A stretch of 56,620 bases of DNA from a virus (IMGVR_UViG_3300027754_000112:1-56620), one strand, 5' to 3'; positions 27,701 to 36,700 are shown, numbered from the stretch's first letter. Translations and numbers: made by a program. Notes: generated by a model not told the origin, from the sequence alone.

Positions 27701-28790
27701 TGGTGGTTATGGTGGTTATTTTCGGGAGGTAAAAGACGGTGACGGGCTGAAAGGAATCAAGCAGATCTCTTTCGGAGAAGGGTGGTCGGTGGCATTGAAG
27801 ATCGATGGTACGGTGGTGACGTGGGGGACGCAGCATCCGAAGTCAACGAATGTGCCTAACGAGCTCCAGGTAATAAATCTGGACAATCCCGTGACGGCGA
27901 TCGCCGCAACAGGAATCAGAACGTTGCTATTGAAGAAAGATGGGAAGTTGTACTGGTTATATGATGGCAACGTATCCAGTGAAGACCGAGCGACCGACGT
28001 GACGGCGATCGCAGCGGGATACGCTCACTTTGTGGCACTGAGGAGAAATAACACCGTCTTCACTTCGCCAACTTCGATGGGGGGAAAAACGGTTTATCTG
28101 ACCGGTGGCGATACACTGACCGGAGTTACGGCGATCGCAGCGGGTGATAATAACACGGCGGCATTGAAGGGGCAGACAATATCAGTTGGGGGCGGCGGTG
28201 GTGCTTACGTTGGATTTTCTATGCCTGCCAAATATTTGGTTGATAATAATATAAACACCATGAAAATGGTTACATATGGAGTTGGTCAAACAAGCCCCTC
28301 AGTAACTGCCGGTGGTCCTGCATTTTTTGTAACAGAAAGTTCTTATACAACAAACTCAGCGTGGTTGGGAATATATGCCGCCGGTGGTGGTGGTACTACA
28401 ACGTCAGTGATTGGGGTTGGTGGAAAATCTTATATCAATAAACAAATATACAGTGGTAGTTTGTATGCAGATCCAGATCATCTCTATAACAGATTTATTG
28501 ATGGTAATAATTATTATGAAGAGACACTTAAAAATCAAGGAATTAGATATAACAATGAAGTAATTAATGTAGGTATGATTGACGAGTTTAATACTGCACA
28601 ATACGGATTGAACGGTGACTTGGGGGGTTTAAACGGAATCAAAAGAATATCAACATTTGAAACACCACATCTTCGATGGGGGCGGGGAAGTTCCACGAAC
28701 AATTCATCAATGTGTGAAATCAGAATACGACATAGTATTTATCAAATTTATTTGAATGGAACGAAAATATATGATGTAAATAATATTTAA
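24711..28790 (+). CDS. Giant adhesin-like tail fibre with MBG, Gly-rich and RCC1 domains
   Basis: This 1359-residue protein opens with a virion-anchor-like region of about 200 residues (SLKRNDIRSTPFVANKSWNS). MBG-type Ig repeats follow from about residue 210 to 460 (SYTYDGSPKSASVTTNPSDL, VTYDGKPHFATVTTTPSSL, then NVGTYTILST and NVGKYTATATI). A further Ig-like unit (FFTYDGEPYTI) comes near residue 560. MBG domains are typical of bacterial surface adhesins. From about residue 836 a glycine-rich domain starts (SIGAGGGGG), is broken by a degenerate seven-repeat RCC1 block (about 843-1155), and resumes as SVGGGGGAYVGFSMP. A C-terminal sandwich (ICEIRIR-like strands) ends the protein. A receptor-binding fibre is inferred. 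Confidence 0.68.
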   Translation: MIKSLKRNDIRSTPFVANKSWNSQNQTFDNTISWQSGSQSGSLFLSFVDYKDGTQLSLHSSSIAYQQQDPDFLRFRIGQEITGTTFYPTSSKYYDSLVNPTNIDGTYQGLVYNTLKNLFYKETANPTQIFGLESLNPVDVNRTLTKQINVFNVPQNKFGEKIVPNSIEIKQQLDDGHFVVIDDGNTNLKLSGSHFVDVQNAMYNCVSAIVNVTNTSYTYDGSPKSASVTTNPSDLITITTYNGSETPPTNVGTYTILSTIWDGYYCGSTGSTFVINKATAAITVTGDEVTYDGKPHFATVTTTPSSLDYDIVYTLNGATIPDNNPINVGKYTATATIRGNPEVKGEAFVIITPKSLSVTFYPIDDQVYGTSDPIQLNASYSPLDLTSGINIEYSITSGSNLATIVDPLKPEVTIFGWGSYGNHKTGSVTVKASTNVPPNGNYLTDVAFQTFNVTPKPIRSGHHIIYTTPVTSDQTYTNTPANFGFGWEENEFLKFVKKSGDDVRILGSYNVIIRPSDSGRYTVNIGSPFYFSGLDMEKYSLEQPTQEVNIYPTTIQLSDSFFTYDGEPYTIADIINKGFATLESNINYTIKFFNNAGNEIFTDKYNSTTVNPTYVGPTNKGYYKVTITNNNVTSDTKTVNLTINQANATVTFNIEPPDGVFEHLQFNNCDDQINKLKNNGIKPVTIKGVSYKDRTGVEQVISPIPPELKVTYQSDIYNKSETVPTVSGYYQIGINGTNANFLFVLPGTSEVTFNEVIYIVYRNGHSFVQDSSRRDGLQITSSQYYTSSNHNLLKFYQPSAVVQNWNTIYNNKSKLNNYKFTDYTGSSPVDLGVSFVSIGAGGGGGDGSLIGDGTVVSWNPPAGRYGNSDVYAMDSPAGLAGVTAIAAGWGFTVALKSNGTVVVWGDTGPYGNKKIPNDLQNVSTNPVTAIAAGGNIVAALKSDGTVVAWNAGSWSSGDYFPNMPQKLKNKRVTAIFVGHGAVFALYDAGTVATWEPPGGYGGYFREVKDGDGLKGIKQISFGEGWSVALKIDGTVVTWGTQHPKSTNVPNELQVINLDNPVTAIAATGIRTLLLKKDGKLYWLYDGNVSSEDRATDVTAIAAGYAHFVALRRNNTVFTSPTSMGGKTVYLTGGDTLTGVTAIAAGDNNTAALKGQTISVGGGGGAYVGFSMPAKYLVDNNINTMKMVTYGVGQTSPSVTAGGPAFFVTESSYTTNSAWLGIYAAGGGGTTTSVIGVGGKSYINKQIYSGSLYADPDHLYNRFIDGNNYYEETLKNQGIRYNNEVINVGMIDEFNTAQYGLNGDLGGLNGIKRISTFETPHLRWGRGSSTNNSSMCEIRIRHSIYQIYLNGTKIYDVNNI
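27237..28200 (+). repeat. RCC1 repeat insert 2 inside a glycine-rich domain
   Basis: Seven degenerate RCC1 repeats are encoded (VSWNP, VVWGD, VAWNA, ATWEP, VTWGT, LYWLY and a last FTSP copy). Each is followed by a T-A-I-A-A-G-like step and an A-L-K-type strand. GCGATCGC occurs at 27495, 27897, 28005 and 28131. The decamer GGCGGCGGTG bounds the block at 27237-27246 and 28191-28200. The flanks read as one glycine-rich domain if the block is removed. Confidence 0.8.
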
Positions 28791-28800
28791 TTTAAAAAGT

Positions 28801-28836
28801 ATGAATTTTACAATAAAAAATGAAAATTGTGTATAA
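28801..28836 (+). pseudogene. Duplicated, truncated start of the 28976 gene
   Basis: ATG 28801 begins an 11-codon frame (MNFTIKNENCV, stop 28834-28836). It is identical for its first nine codons to the start of the downstream propeller gene at 28976. It is a left-over of the duplication described at 28794-29003, not a working gene. Confidence 0.8.
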
Positions 28837-28869
28837 AAACATCAAAAAAGTTAAAATAATTTTGTGGTT

Positions 28870-28975
28870 ACCGAAACTAATTGGTTGATGTGAGATATGT
28901 ATATATGGATATATGTTAAAGGTCGGAATTTCTACCCTAGGATAAAACCATAGGAGGTTCATTCCTGCAAAAAGT
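28870..28975 (+). promoter_or_regulatory. Leader element B: GATATGTAT box plus foldable RNA
   Basis: This leader is homologous to leader A. GATATGTAT is at 28894-28902, followed by an extra ten or so bases and then AAAGGTCGGAATTTC. Possible pairing joins AATTTC 28927-28932 with GAGGTT 28954-28959, GG 28925-28926 with CC 28964-28965, and an inner GG 28940-28941 with CC 28948-28949. The perfect Shine-Dalgarno-like AGGAGG (28952-28957) is 18 bases from the ATG and lies within the helix. It could therefore be masked rather than used directly. Confidence 0.6.
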
Positions 28976-31306
28976 ATGAATTTTACAATAAAAAATGAAA
29001 ATTATGGATATAGTGTTGCGACATATGGCGATTATGTTGCAATAGGATCTCCGCCGTCTTTTCTTTCCGGCAGTGGATTTTCAGTCGGTCAAGTATCGGT
29101 CAAAAAGTATAATTATTCAAATAATGAATATGAAAATTATTTGACACTACAAAAGACACTTGATCAAGGTGATTACACGGTTTTTAATTTGTCTCAAGCT
29201 GATGATTTGTTGACAGAAACAGGAGACGTTATAACAGGTGACCTTAATGATAATATTTCGATAAATAAAGTTGAAAATGAATATGGACATTCACTTTCTA
29301 TTTACGGAAATGATTTGGCAGTTACAACTAGATATTTTAAATGTAGCGTGGTGAATTCTCCTACAGTTATTACTGGATCCAATGTTGATATTTATGATTT
29401 GTCTACGCTCGCAATTATTCCAAAATTTACTATAACCAGTTCTTTCAATGATGAAACTGGCAGTTTTGGTTATAATGTTTCGGTTGGCAAAAATGTTTTA
29501 GCAATAGGTTGTATTGGAAAGTATAACAACAAAGGTGCGGTTTATATTTACAACAAATCAGAATCCGTTTGGAATTATGCGCAAACATTAACTGGAAGTA
29601 ATAGTGTATCTGGCGATTGTTTTGGTTATTCATTAAAATTGGATCCGAGTGGCAGTAACAAATTGATTATAGGAAATAGTTCATCCGTATCATCATTTGG
29701 CTCTGTTTATATTTTTGAATCATCATCATTGGGATGGACGCAAAATTCAATTTTAAATGCGGATAATGATTTTAATTATGTTCTGCCCAACGTAAATGTG
29801 TATCCATATTCGGCGCAAACACAAAGTTATAACGGATTTGGTTATAGTGTATCAATTTATGGAGATAAAGCTATAGTTGGATGTCCATTTGAATCACAAT
29901 ATCTTGAATATAGTGAATCCCTACTCCGAAAACGTGGATCGGTATTCTTATACTACAAGTGTAATTTAACAAATAAATGGGTATTTGACAATAAATTTTA
30001 TAGTGGAATATTTGATGAAAATGATGCCGTTTTCAAGGATAATAAACTAGGATATAAAGTTGATATTTTTGAAAATTATTGTATTGCATCGTCTTTGAAA
30101 TGGAATTATCCATACAGTTCAAGTTATATATCAGGTACGTTAAATAGCGTTCTTTATAACGAATCTCTAATAAATTATTATAATACTCTTGGCTACGTTT
30201 ATTTATATGAATATCAAAGTGGAAGTTGGTCTTCTTTAAAAAATTTATCAAGAATAAAAAATGTTGGAAATCCATATAGTGTCTATGGATATGATGTTTC
30301 TTTGTCGGACAAATCAATCGTCGTTGGTTCTCCGTGTTTATTATCTGCCTTGAATAGAACCATAACATCATCGGTTGAAAATTATAGAAATATAAGAGGT
30401 TATTCTTTCGTTTATAACTTTGATGATTTTGTCGCAGATCATCATATAGGAAATTCATTTTATAGAAATGGAGCATTGGTCATAAAAACCAATGGATCTA
30501 TTTTTGATAATATGATGACGCAACACAGAATTTATGATGATGCATTGCCATATTATAATCTTAAATACAATTCACAAATAACTTTGCACGAAAATCAAAC
30601 AATTTGTCAAATTATGCCGGGAGAGTTTAATGTCAGCACAAATCCAACTGCGGTATATAGAGACACATTCACATATGATATAAATCAAGATAAGAAATTT
30701 GATTTCCAAGATGTAGACTTGATTTTAAGATATATGTGCAATTTAAATTTAGGAAATGAACAATGGTGGAATGTTGTGATAGAAAATGACTATGAAACCA
30801 GTTTATTTAACTATTATAGTGGATTACAAAGTGATATTCAAAATGCACCTATATCAAGAACGGTAAGCAATTATTTCAGTGGGTCATTATTAACCACCGA
30901 ATATTCTACATATTTGAATGGTATCAAAGATGATTTGGATACTGATGGAAATGGATCTGTAAACATAAACGATATGTTTATATTATGGCAGTATTTTACT
31001 CATCAACTAACTGACAATATATATAAGACTCTTGTCACACCCAAATCTAAACGTTCTAAATATACAGATGTTCTCGATTATTTGGATACCAAGACAAGTA
31101 AGATAAACCCATCTTACATTACGCCTGAGTTCTTTAACTATCAATATAGTTCTTCAGTTGATAATACCGGTTCATTTTTAGCTCCATACATCACAACTGT
31201 TGGATTATACAGTGGAACCGATTTGGTTGCAATTGGAAAATTGGGAACTCCTATTAAAAATAGTGGAGATTTTCCGATAAATATTTTGGTAAAATGGGAT
31301 GTTTGA
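28976..31306 (+). CDS. FG-GAP-like propeller protein with dockerin-like EF-hand pair
   Basis: This 776-residue protein starts directly with repeats of the integrin-alpha/FG-GAP type: YGYSVATYGDYVAIGSP, YGHSLSIYGNDLAV, FGYNVSVGKNVLAIG, FGYSLKLDPSGSNKLIIG, FGYSVSIYGDKAIVG, LGYKVDIFENYCIAS and YGYDVSLSDKSIVVGSP. Seven copies suggest a complete seven-bladed propeller. Near residues 568-590 and 652-675, DINQDKKFDFQDVDLILRYM and DLDTDGNGSVNINDMFILWQ are calcium-loop EF-hands spaced as in a type I dockerin. The end (ITTVGLYSGTDLVAIGKLGT) matches the C-terminus of the 23667 gene. Leader B precedes it. A tail-peripheral binding protein is inferred. Confidence 0.68.
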   Translation: MNFTIKNENYGYSVATYGDYVAIGSPPSFLSGSGFSVGQVSVKKYNYSNNEYENYLTLQKTLDQGDYTVFNLSQADDLLTETGDVITGDLNDNISINKVENEYGHSLSIYGNDLAVTTRYFKCSVVNSPTVITGSNVDIYDLSTLAIIPKFTITSSFNDETGSFGYNVSVGKNVLAIGCIGKYNNKGAVYIYNKSESVWNYAQTLTGSNSVSGDCFGYSLKLDPSGSNKLIIGNSSSVSSFGSVYIFESSSLGWTQNSILNADNDFNYVLPNVNVYPYSAQTQSYNGFGYSVSIYGDKAIVGCPFESQYLEYSESLLRKRGSVFLYYKCNLTNKWVFDNKFYSGIFDENDAVFKDNKLGYKVDIFENYCIASSLKWNYPYSSSYISGTLNSVLYNESLINYYNTLGYVYLYEYQSGSWSSLKNLSRIKNVGNPYSVYGYDVSLSDKSIVVGSPCLLSALNRTITSSVENYRNIRGYSFVYNFDDFVADHHIGNSFYRNGALVIKTNGSIFDNMMTQHRIYDDALPYYNLKYNSQITLHENQTICQIMPGEFNVSTNPTAVYRDTFTYDINQDKKFDFQDVDLILRYMCNLNLGNEQWWNVVIENDYETSLFNYYSGLQSDIQNAPISRTVSNYFSGSLLTTEYSTYLNGIKDDLDTDGNGSVNINDMFILWQYFTHQLTDNIYKTLVTPKSKRSKYTDVLDYLDTKTSKINPSYITPEFFNYQYSSSVDNTGSFLAPYITTVGLYSGTDLVAIGKLGTPIKNSGDFPINILVKWDV

Positions 31307-31335
31307 TAATATTTATAATAAACTAACTATAATAT

Positions 31336-31614
31336 ATGCCTAATCCAATTTCAAGAGATTCTTTGGTTAAAACCCTAGAAGATAGATATAACACTCAATC
31401 GGCCGGTGGCGCATTCAATGCTAAAAAAATTGATACTGTTGCGGGTAATATAGTTCCGACGGATCGTAATGCTGTAAATGTTCAAGATACACTTTATCGT
31501 GAGGGTGGTTTTAAAATTAAATATACTAAAACGGGTTTCAAAGATGTTCTGGGATATGTATCTAGACAACTATCTCAATATATAAAGGGATTTAATAATA
31601 AACGTTACAAATAA
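31336..31614 (+). CDS. Small unknown protein (92 aa)
   Basis: This is a basic protein with an N-terminal helix (ISRDSLVKTLEDRYNTQSA), a middle DTVAGNIVPTDRNAVNVQDT, and a C-terminal helix ending in QLSQYIKGFNNKRYK. It lies between the tail proteins and the recombination genes, with about 30 bases of AT-rich DNA before it and 20 after. It could be a minor virion component. No family is recognised. Confidence 0.5.
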   Translation: MPNPISRDSLVKTLEDRYNTQSAGGAFNAKKIDTVAGNIVPTDRNAVNVQDTLYREGGFKIKYTKTGFKDVLGYVSRQLSQYIKGFNNKRYK

Positions 31615-31634
31615 AACATACTATATATTAGTGT

Positions 31635-32186
31635 ATGGTTATATTGGGACTGGATTCATCTACGTCTGTAACAGGTTGGTCGTTTTGTGAAAGTGCAACA
31701 ATACTTGACGCGGGATTTGTTGATACTAAAAAATTTGATACTACCAAAGAAAAAGCTTTATTGGTTATATCCGAATTACAAAAGAATCCACTCATCAAAA
31801 AGATGACACAAATCAACTTGGAAGCCGCATTAAGTGGCTTCGCCGGGGGTTTTACGTCCCAACAAATTCTCATTAAACTTGCACGGCATAATGCCGTGTT
31901 TGCATATATAATGGAAGAACATTTCAAATGTCCAGTAAACTTGTTGTCGGTCAATACCATGAGAAAACAGTTATTTGGAAAATGTAGAATAAAGGGGGTC
32001 AAGTCCAAGGAATTTGTAAAGTCAGAATTAGAACGTCTAATGCCTGATATTAGAAAATTAACGGTTTTAAATAAAAAAGGCAACTGGGATGAACGAAATG
32101 GCGATATGTATGATGCTGTAGTCGCCAGCTGTTATGACCCAACAAAAGATAATAGAATTGATAAGAAAAGTAAAAGCTCTCGCTGA
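31635..32186 (+). CDS. RuvC-like Holliday junction resolvase
   Basis: The RNase H-fold pattern is clear. ILGLDSSTSVTGWSFC supplies the first acidic residue (D7), NLEAALSGFAGG the second (E63), and GDMYDAVVASC the last pair (D157, D160). At 183 residues it is about the size of bacterial RuvC. It would cut branched DNA to clear junctions before packaging, the job done in T4 by the unrelated endonuclease VII (gp49). It heads a cluster with the DUF2786, primase and Mre11-Rad50 genes and overlaps the DUF2786 gene by 53 bases. Confidence 0.78.
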   Translation: MVILGLDSSTSVTGWSFCESATILDAGFVDTKKFDTTKEKALLVISELQKNPLIKKMTQINLEAALSGFAGGFTSQQILIKLARHNAVFAYIMEEHFKCPVNLLSVNTMRKQLFGKCRIKGVKSKEFVKSELERLMPDIRKLTVLNKKGNWDERNGDMYDAVVASCYDPTKDNRIDKKSKSSR

Positions 32187-32826
32187 CAAGGGAGTCCGTG
32201 GGGAAGCTGTATCCGCAAAAGAAAAGCTTAAACGGTTATGTAAAAAGTATAATATATCCGAAAACGACCTTCGTGATTTAGAAGAAAAAAATGATTATAT
32301 TCTTTTATTTAGAGACAAAAATGAAAGAGAATTGTTGTTAAATATAGTGTGTATGGTACTAGACGTTCCCGTATTCAAGTGGAACGAAAACAAATTGTGT
32401 GCAAAAATAAAGCTCACAGAGTCCCAATATAAAGATATAATTTCTGCATTTGAATATTATCAGAAAATGTATGATGACTACAAACGATATTTAATTCACG
32501 GTATATTATCAAGAAATGCCGTTGGTTATGTTCCAAAACCTCAGAGATATACACAAGAAAATGTAGTTCAACCAGATATTCCACCTACACCACCACAAGA
32601 AGATACCGTAGAAGAGTCAGACAAAACTAAAACTGATTCTTTAAACGAGGAAACTGGTTCAATGGGTAATTCAAAAAAGAAGAAGAAAAAATACGAAGAC
32701 GTTGAATCTCCAATTGATCCCATTAAATTAATGAAAGTTGCAGTTGCACTTGATAAGACTCCGTGGGTAAAAACCGATTTAAATAAAAAATTGATAGAAG
32801 AGGTTTCTGATGATATCATATACTAG
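32134..32826 (+). CDS. DUF2786-domain protein
   Basis: The N-terminal 40 residues (KIIELIRKVKALADKGVRGE, then AVSAKEKLKRLCKKYNI) match the helical pattern of DUF2786, a short domain found in phage and bacterial proteins of unknown function. The domain needs the start at 32134, so the 53-base overlap with the resolvase gene is probably real. The middle is helical (YYQKMYDDYKRYLIHGI). A Pro/Glu-rich linker and a KKKKKK run precede a short C-terminal helix. The following primase GTG starts directly after its stop, so the two are coupled. A role in DNA metabolism is inferred from neighbours. Confidence 0.6.
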   Translation: MTQQKIIELIRKVKALADKGVRGEAVSAKEKLKRLCKKYNISENDLRDLEEKNDYILLFRDKNERELLLNIVCMVLDVPVFKWNENKLCAKIKLTESQYKDIISAFEYYQKMYDDYKRYLIHGILSRNAVGYVPKPQRYTQENVVQPDIPPTPPQEDTVEESDKTKTDSLNEETGSMGNSKKKKKKYEDVESPIDPIKLMKVAVALDKTPWVKTDLNKKLIEEVSDDIIY

Positions 32827-33774
32827 GTGTTATTATATCAAGAAACCATAATAAACAGTTTAAATAAACTGCTAAATCAGACTGCCAAGATACGAAAGGG
32901 AACTGATGCGGTATATTTTTGTCCAGTTTGCAAACATTATAAAAGAAAGCTGGAGATCAATTTGGTGACGGGTAAGTATCACTGTTGGGTTTGTGGTTTT
33001 GGTGGTTTAAATTTAAAAACCCTATTCAAAAAACTCAAAGCACCGGCGTCTTATTATAATATATTTGGAGAAAACAAAGCTTTTTCTACTCCAAAGAAAG
33101 ACTTTGAAATAATTTTTGATGATGTAGAGGAAGTTTCCAACACAGTTTTACAATTGCCAAATGAGTATAAACCGATGTGGGAACCAAGTTTAGAACTTCC
33201 GTATCGTCATGCGTTAGTATATCTCAAAAACAGAGGAATAACGAGGGAAGATATAATAAGATATAACATAGGATATGCAACTGAAGGTGAGTTGAGAAAC
33301 AGAATAATCATACCATCCTATGATTCTGAAGGATATTTGAATTTTTATACTGCCAGAAGTTTTTATGACACCAAATACCTAAAGTATGTTAGTTGTTCAT
33401 TTTCAAAGAATATAATTGGATTTGAACTTTTAATAAATTTTGAAGAACCAATCACACTTGTAGAAGGACCGTTTGATGCGATGACAGTAAGAACCAATAC
33501 AGTGCCACTTTTCGGAAAAACTTTAAGCAAAAAATTGAAAATGAAATTATTGGAATATGATGTTCCAATGGTAAATGTATTGTTAGACAACGACGCATTT
33601 GATGATGCAATTAAAATATGTGACTTTTTGATTAAAAATAATATACCAACCAAGTTAATAACTATGCAAGATAAAGATCCAAATGTCTTGGGATTTGAAA
33701 AAACTTGGAAAATAATAGAAGAATGTGATATTATAGATTTTGAGAAACTATTTAAACTAAAGGTTATGAGATAA
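32827..33774 (+). CDS. gp61: DNA primase, gp61/DnaG-like
   Basis: A zinc ribbon uses C32-P-V-C35 and C53-W-V-C56. A linker with HALVYLKNRGITREDIIRYN follows, and then the TOPRIM core: TLVEGPFDAMT, with E213 in the first motif and D217, and VNVLLDNDAFDDA as the D-x-D-like step. At 315 residues it is close to T4 gp61 (342). It would make RNA primers at the replication fork. The start is a GTG directly after the previous stop (TAG 32824-32826), and the Mre11-Rad50 fusion begins one base after its end. No helicase is visible in the window. Confidence 0.8.
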   Translation: MLLYQETIINSLNKLLNQTAKIRKGTDAVYFCPVCKHYKRKLEINLVTGKYHCWVCGFGGLNLKTLFKKLKAPASYYNIFGENKAFSTPKKDFEIIFDDVEEVSNTVLQLPNEYKPMWEPSLELPYRHALVYLKNRGITREDIIRYNIGYATEGELRNRIIIPSYDSEGYLNFYTARSFYDTKYLKYVSCSFSKNIIGFELLINFEEPITLVEGPFDAMTVRTNTVPLFGKTLSKKLKMKLLEYDVPMVNVLLDNDAFDDAIKICDFLIKNNIPTKLITMQDKDPNVLGFEKTWKIIEECDIIDFEKLFKLKVMR

Positions 33775-33775
33775 T

Positions 33776-36700
33776 ATGGTTACCAAGTTACAATGTAAAA
33801 TAAGTGAGTTTACAAACATTTTGCACATTGCAGATGTTCATATAAGGCTCACAAAAAGACACGATGAATACTTGGAAGTGTTCAACCGTTTATATAAAGC
33901 GATTGAAAAAACTCCATCCACCACATTAATTGCTGTTTTGGGTGATTTGTTTCACAGTAAAAGTGATTTGAGTCCAGAATGCGTAAAGCTTGCTTCCGAC
34001 TTTCTACAAAATTTAGCAAGATTACGACCTACTATTTTGATCGCGGGAAACCACGATGCTACATTGGCGAACAAAAACAGATTGGACAGTTTGACTCCAA
34101 TCGTTGAACCAATCAAAAATGAAAATCTATTTTATTTGAAAGATTCTGGCATTTATATCATCGGCGATATAATGTTCAATAACTTTTCGGTGTTTGACGA
34201 ACACGAACTGGAAAAGTATGTAAAGTATAAAGACATTCCAAAAAACTGTCTCAATGAAACACGTTACCGAATCGCATTGTTTCATGGTGCAGTAAATGAT
34301 GCAGTCAATGATATTGGATATAAGATTTCAAATAAATCTATTCAGAATGAAATGTTTGATAATCATCAAATTGTATTATTGGGTGATATTCATAAACATC
34401 AAGTTCTTCAACAATATGATGAAGACCAAAATAAACCTGTAATTGTGTATGCATCCAGTATGATTCAACAGAATCACGGCGAAGATTTGAATGGTCATGG
34501 ATTTGTATTTTGGGACTTAAAGACCAAAGTATTTAAACATTTTGAAATTGCGAATGATTATGGGTTTTATACAATAGAAGTTAACAAAGGAAAGTTAAAA
34601 ACAGATATCCAAAACATTCCTAAGAAAGCTAGATTGCGAATCAAATGTTTTGAAAGTGTAGCGACAGAAGTAAAAGCGGTTCTTGCCGAAATCAACAAAG
34701 TTTCAAACGTAACCGAAGTTTCTTATGTTAGAGTTGACGACGAAAGTTCGTCTTCAAAAAATATAATTGATAATACAAATTTAAATATTAATAATATTGC
34801 AGACGTTGATTATCAGAACAAATTGATATCAGAGTATGTAAAAAATAAAGTTAAGGTAGATGATGACGATTTGTTACAAAGAGTATATACAATCAACAAA
34901 GAACTAAATGCATCACTACAAAAAGAACATGTTGTCAGAAACATTCGATGGAAACCCAAGAAGTTTGAGTTTGATAATATGTTCAGTTACGGAGAAGATA
35001 ATGTCATTGACTTTTCAAAGATGAAAGATGTAGTTGGATTATTTGCATCCAACGCATCCGGAAAATCAAGTATATTGTCAGCATTATCATTCTGTATTTT
35101 TGACAAATGTGACCGCGCCTTTCGCGCTTCTCACGTATTAAATACTCAAAAGATGTCATTTAAATGTAAATTTAACTTTGAAATTAACAAGGTGGATTAC
35201 TACATTGAACGCAAAGGATTATCTGATAAGAAGGGAAATGTAAAAGTAGATGTCAAATTTTGGAAAGAAGAAAACGGAAAAGTTACAGAACTTAACGGTG
35301 AAGCTCGTCGTAGCACCAATGATATTATTAGAGATTATGTCGGAACTTATGACGATTTTATTTTGACGACATTAAGTATTCAAAATAACAGAGCAGTATC
35401 TTTCATTGATATGGGACAAACAGAAAGAAAGGATTTACTTTCCCAATTCATGGGACTCAATATATTTGATACGTTGTATAATTTGGCAACCGAAAAGACC
35501 AAAGAAATTAATGTATTGTTGAAAAACTTTAAAAACAATGACTATACTCAAAAGTTGGTATCATTGAACAATATAATAGAAGTTTCTTCCAGTATGATGA
35601 CAAGTGAAAGAAATTTACTTGAACAGTTAAATCTTGACCGTGAACATCAAAATAATAATTTATTGAAAGAAACCGAAAAGTTGATTAATATAAACTCAGA
35701 GTTTACCGACATTTTGATTCTTACCAATAAGGAAATTTCATATAATAATAACATTACAAACTTATTATCGGAATTATTAACCCATCAATCTCAACAAAAA
35801 TTGATTGAAAATGAATTGATTACGGTCAGTGGGTCTGTCAGTTCGTTTGAACAACACAAAGTTGAAGTTAAATATAAAGAATATACGCAATTACAAAAAC
35901 AATACCAAGACAAAAAAAATGAATTAGATCGTATAAAAATTGTAGTTTATAACAAGTTAGAAAAGTTAAAAACACTTGAACAACATAAGTATGATCCAAA
36001 TTGTGAATTTTGTATCAACAATGTGTTCGTGAAAGACGCAATCAAGACCAAAGAAGAAATTGATAAAGATAAAGCTGACGCTTTTGTATTGTTTGAGTCT
36101 TATACACAGTTAAAAAATCAAATAAATTCATATTCTACAATAGAAAGTGATTATGAATCATATAAAAATTTACTGACACAAAAATCAAATTTAGAAAATA
36201 AGACCAATAAAATTAATAATACGATACTTTCAACCGAAAACAAAATTGCATCAGATAAAAATAAATTAGAGTCGGTGGTTCAACAAATTGCCGATTTCAA
36301 TAAACAAAAAGATGTTATTGAATCTAATGCAAAAATCAAGATCGTCATTGAAAATATAAGAAACCAAATAAAATTAATAGATCAAAAGATCAAACAGAAA
36401 AATAATGACATGATTACTGTAAATTCCAATTACAATACTTCATTGGACCAAAAGAAAAATATAGAGAAAATCATTGAAGATACCAAAAAAATGGAAAGTC
36501 AATCAGACGCATATCAATTGTATGCGTCTTCTATTGGCCGAGATGGTATTCCATATGAATTGATTTCTCAAGCTATGCCTGCTATTGAAAAAGAAGTCAA
36601 TAATATATTGAGCCAAATCGTCGAATTTACAATAAGTCTATCAACCGATGGGAAAAATGTCAGTGCTTTTATAAATTACGAAGATAAAAAATGGCCATTG

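Larger units (their letters stand above)
28794..29003 (+). repeat. 35-bp direct repeat flanking leader B
   Basis: The 35-bp sequence starting AAAAAGTATGAATTTTACAA occurs at 28794-28828 and at 28969-29003 without mismatch, a period of 175 bp. The second copy is the real start of the 28976 gene. The intervening 140 bp contain leader B. This looks like an insertion with duplication of the target, or an unequal recombination event. Confidence 0.9.

Noticed and set aside
20575-28200. Diversity-generating retroelement acting on the fibre genes
   Set aside because: There is no reverse transcriptase, no template/variable repeat pair with adenine-specific differences; the repeats are protein-domain repeats.
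32104-32112. A fifth GATATGTAT in the resolvase gene
   Set aside because: It lies within conserved coding sequence (G-D-M-Y-D), with no foldable element or gene start after it.
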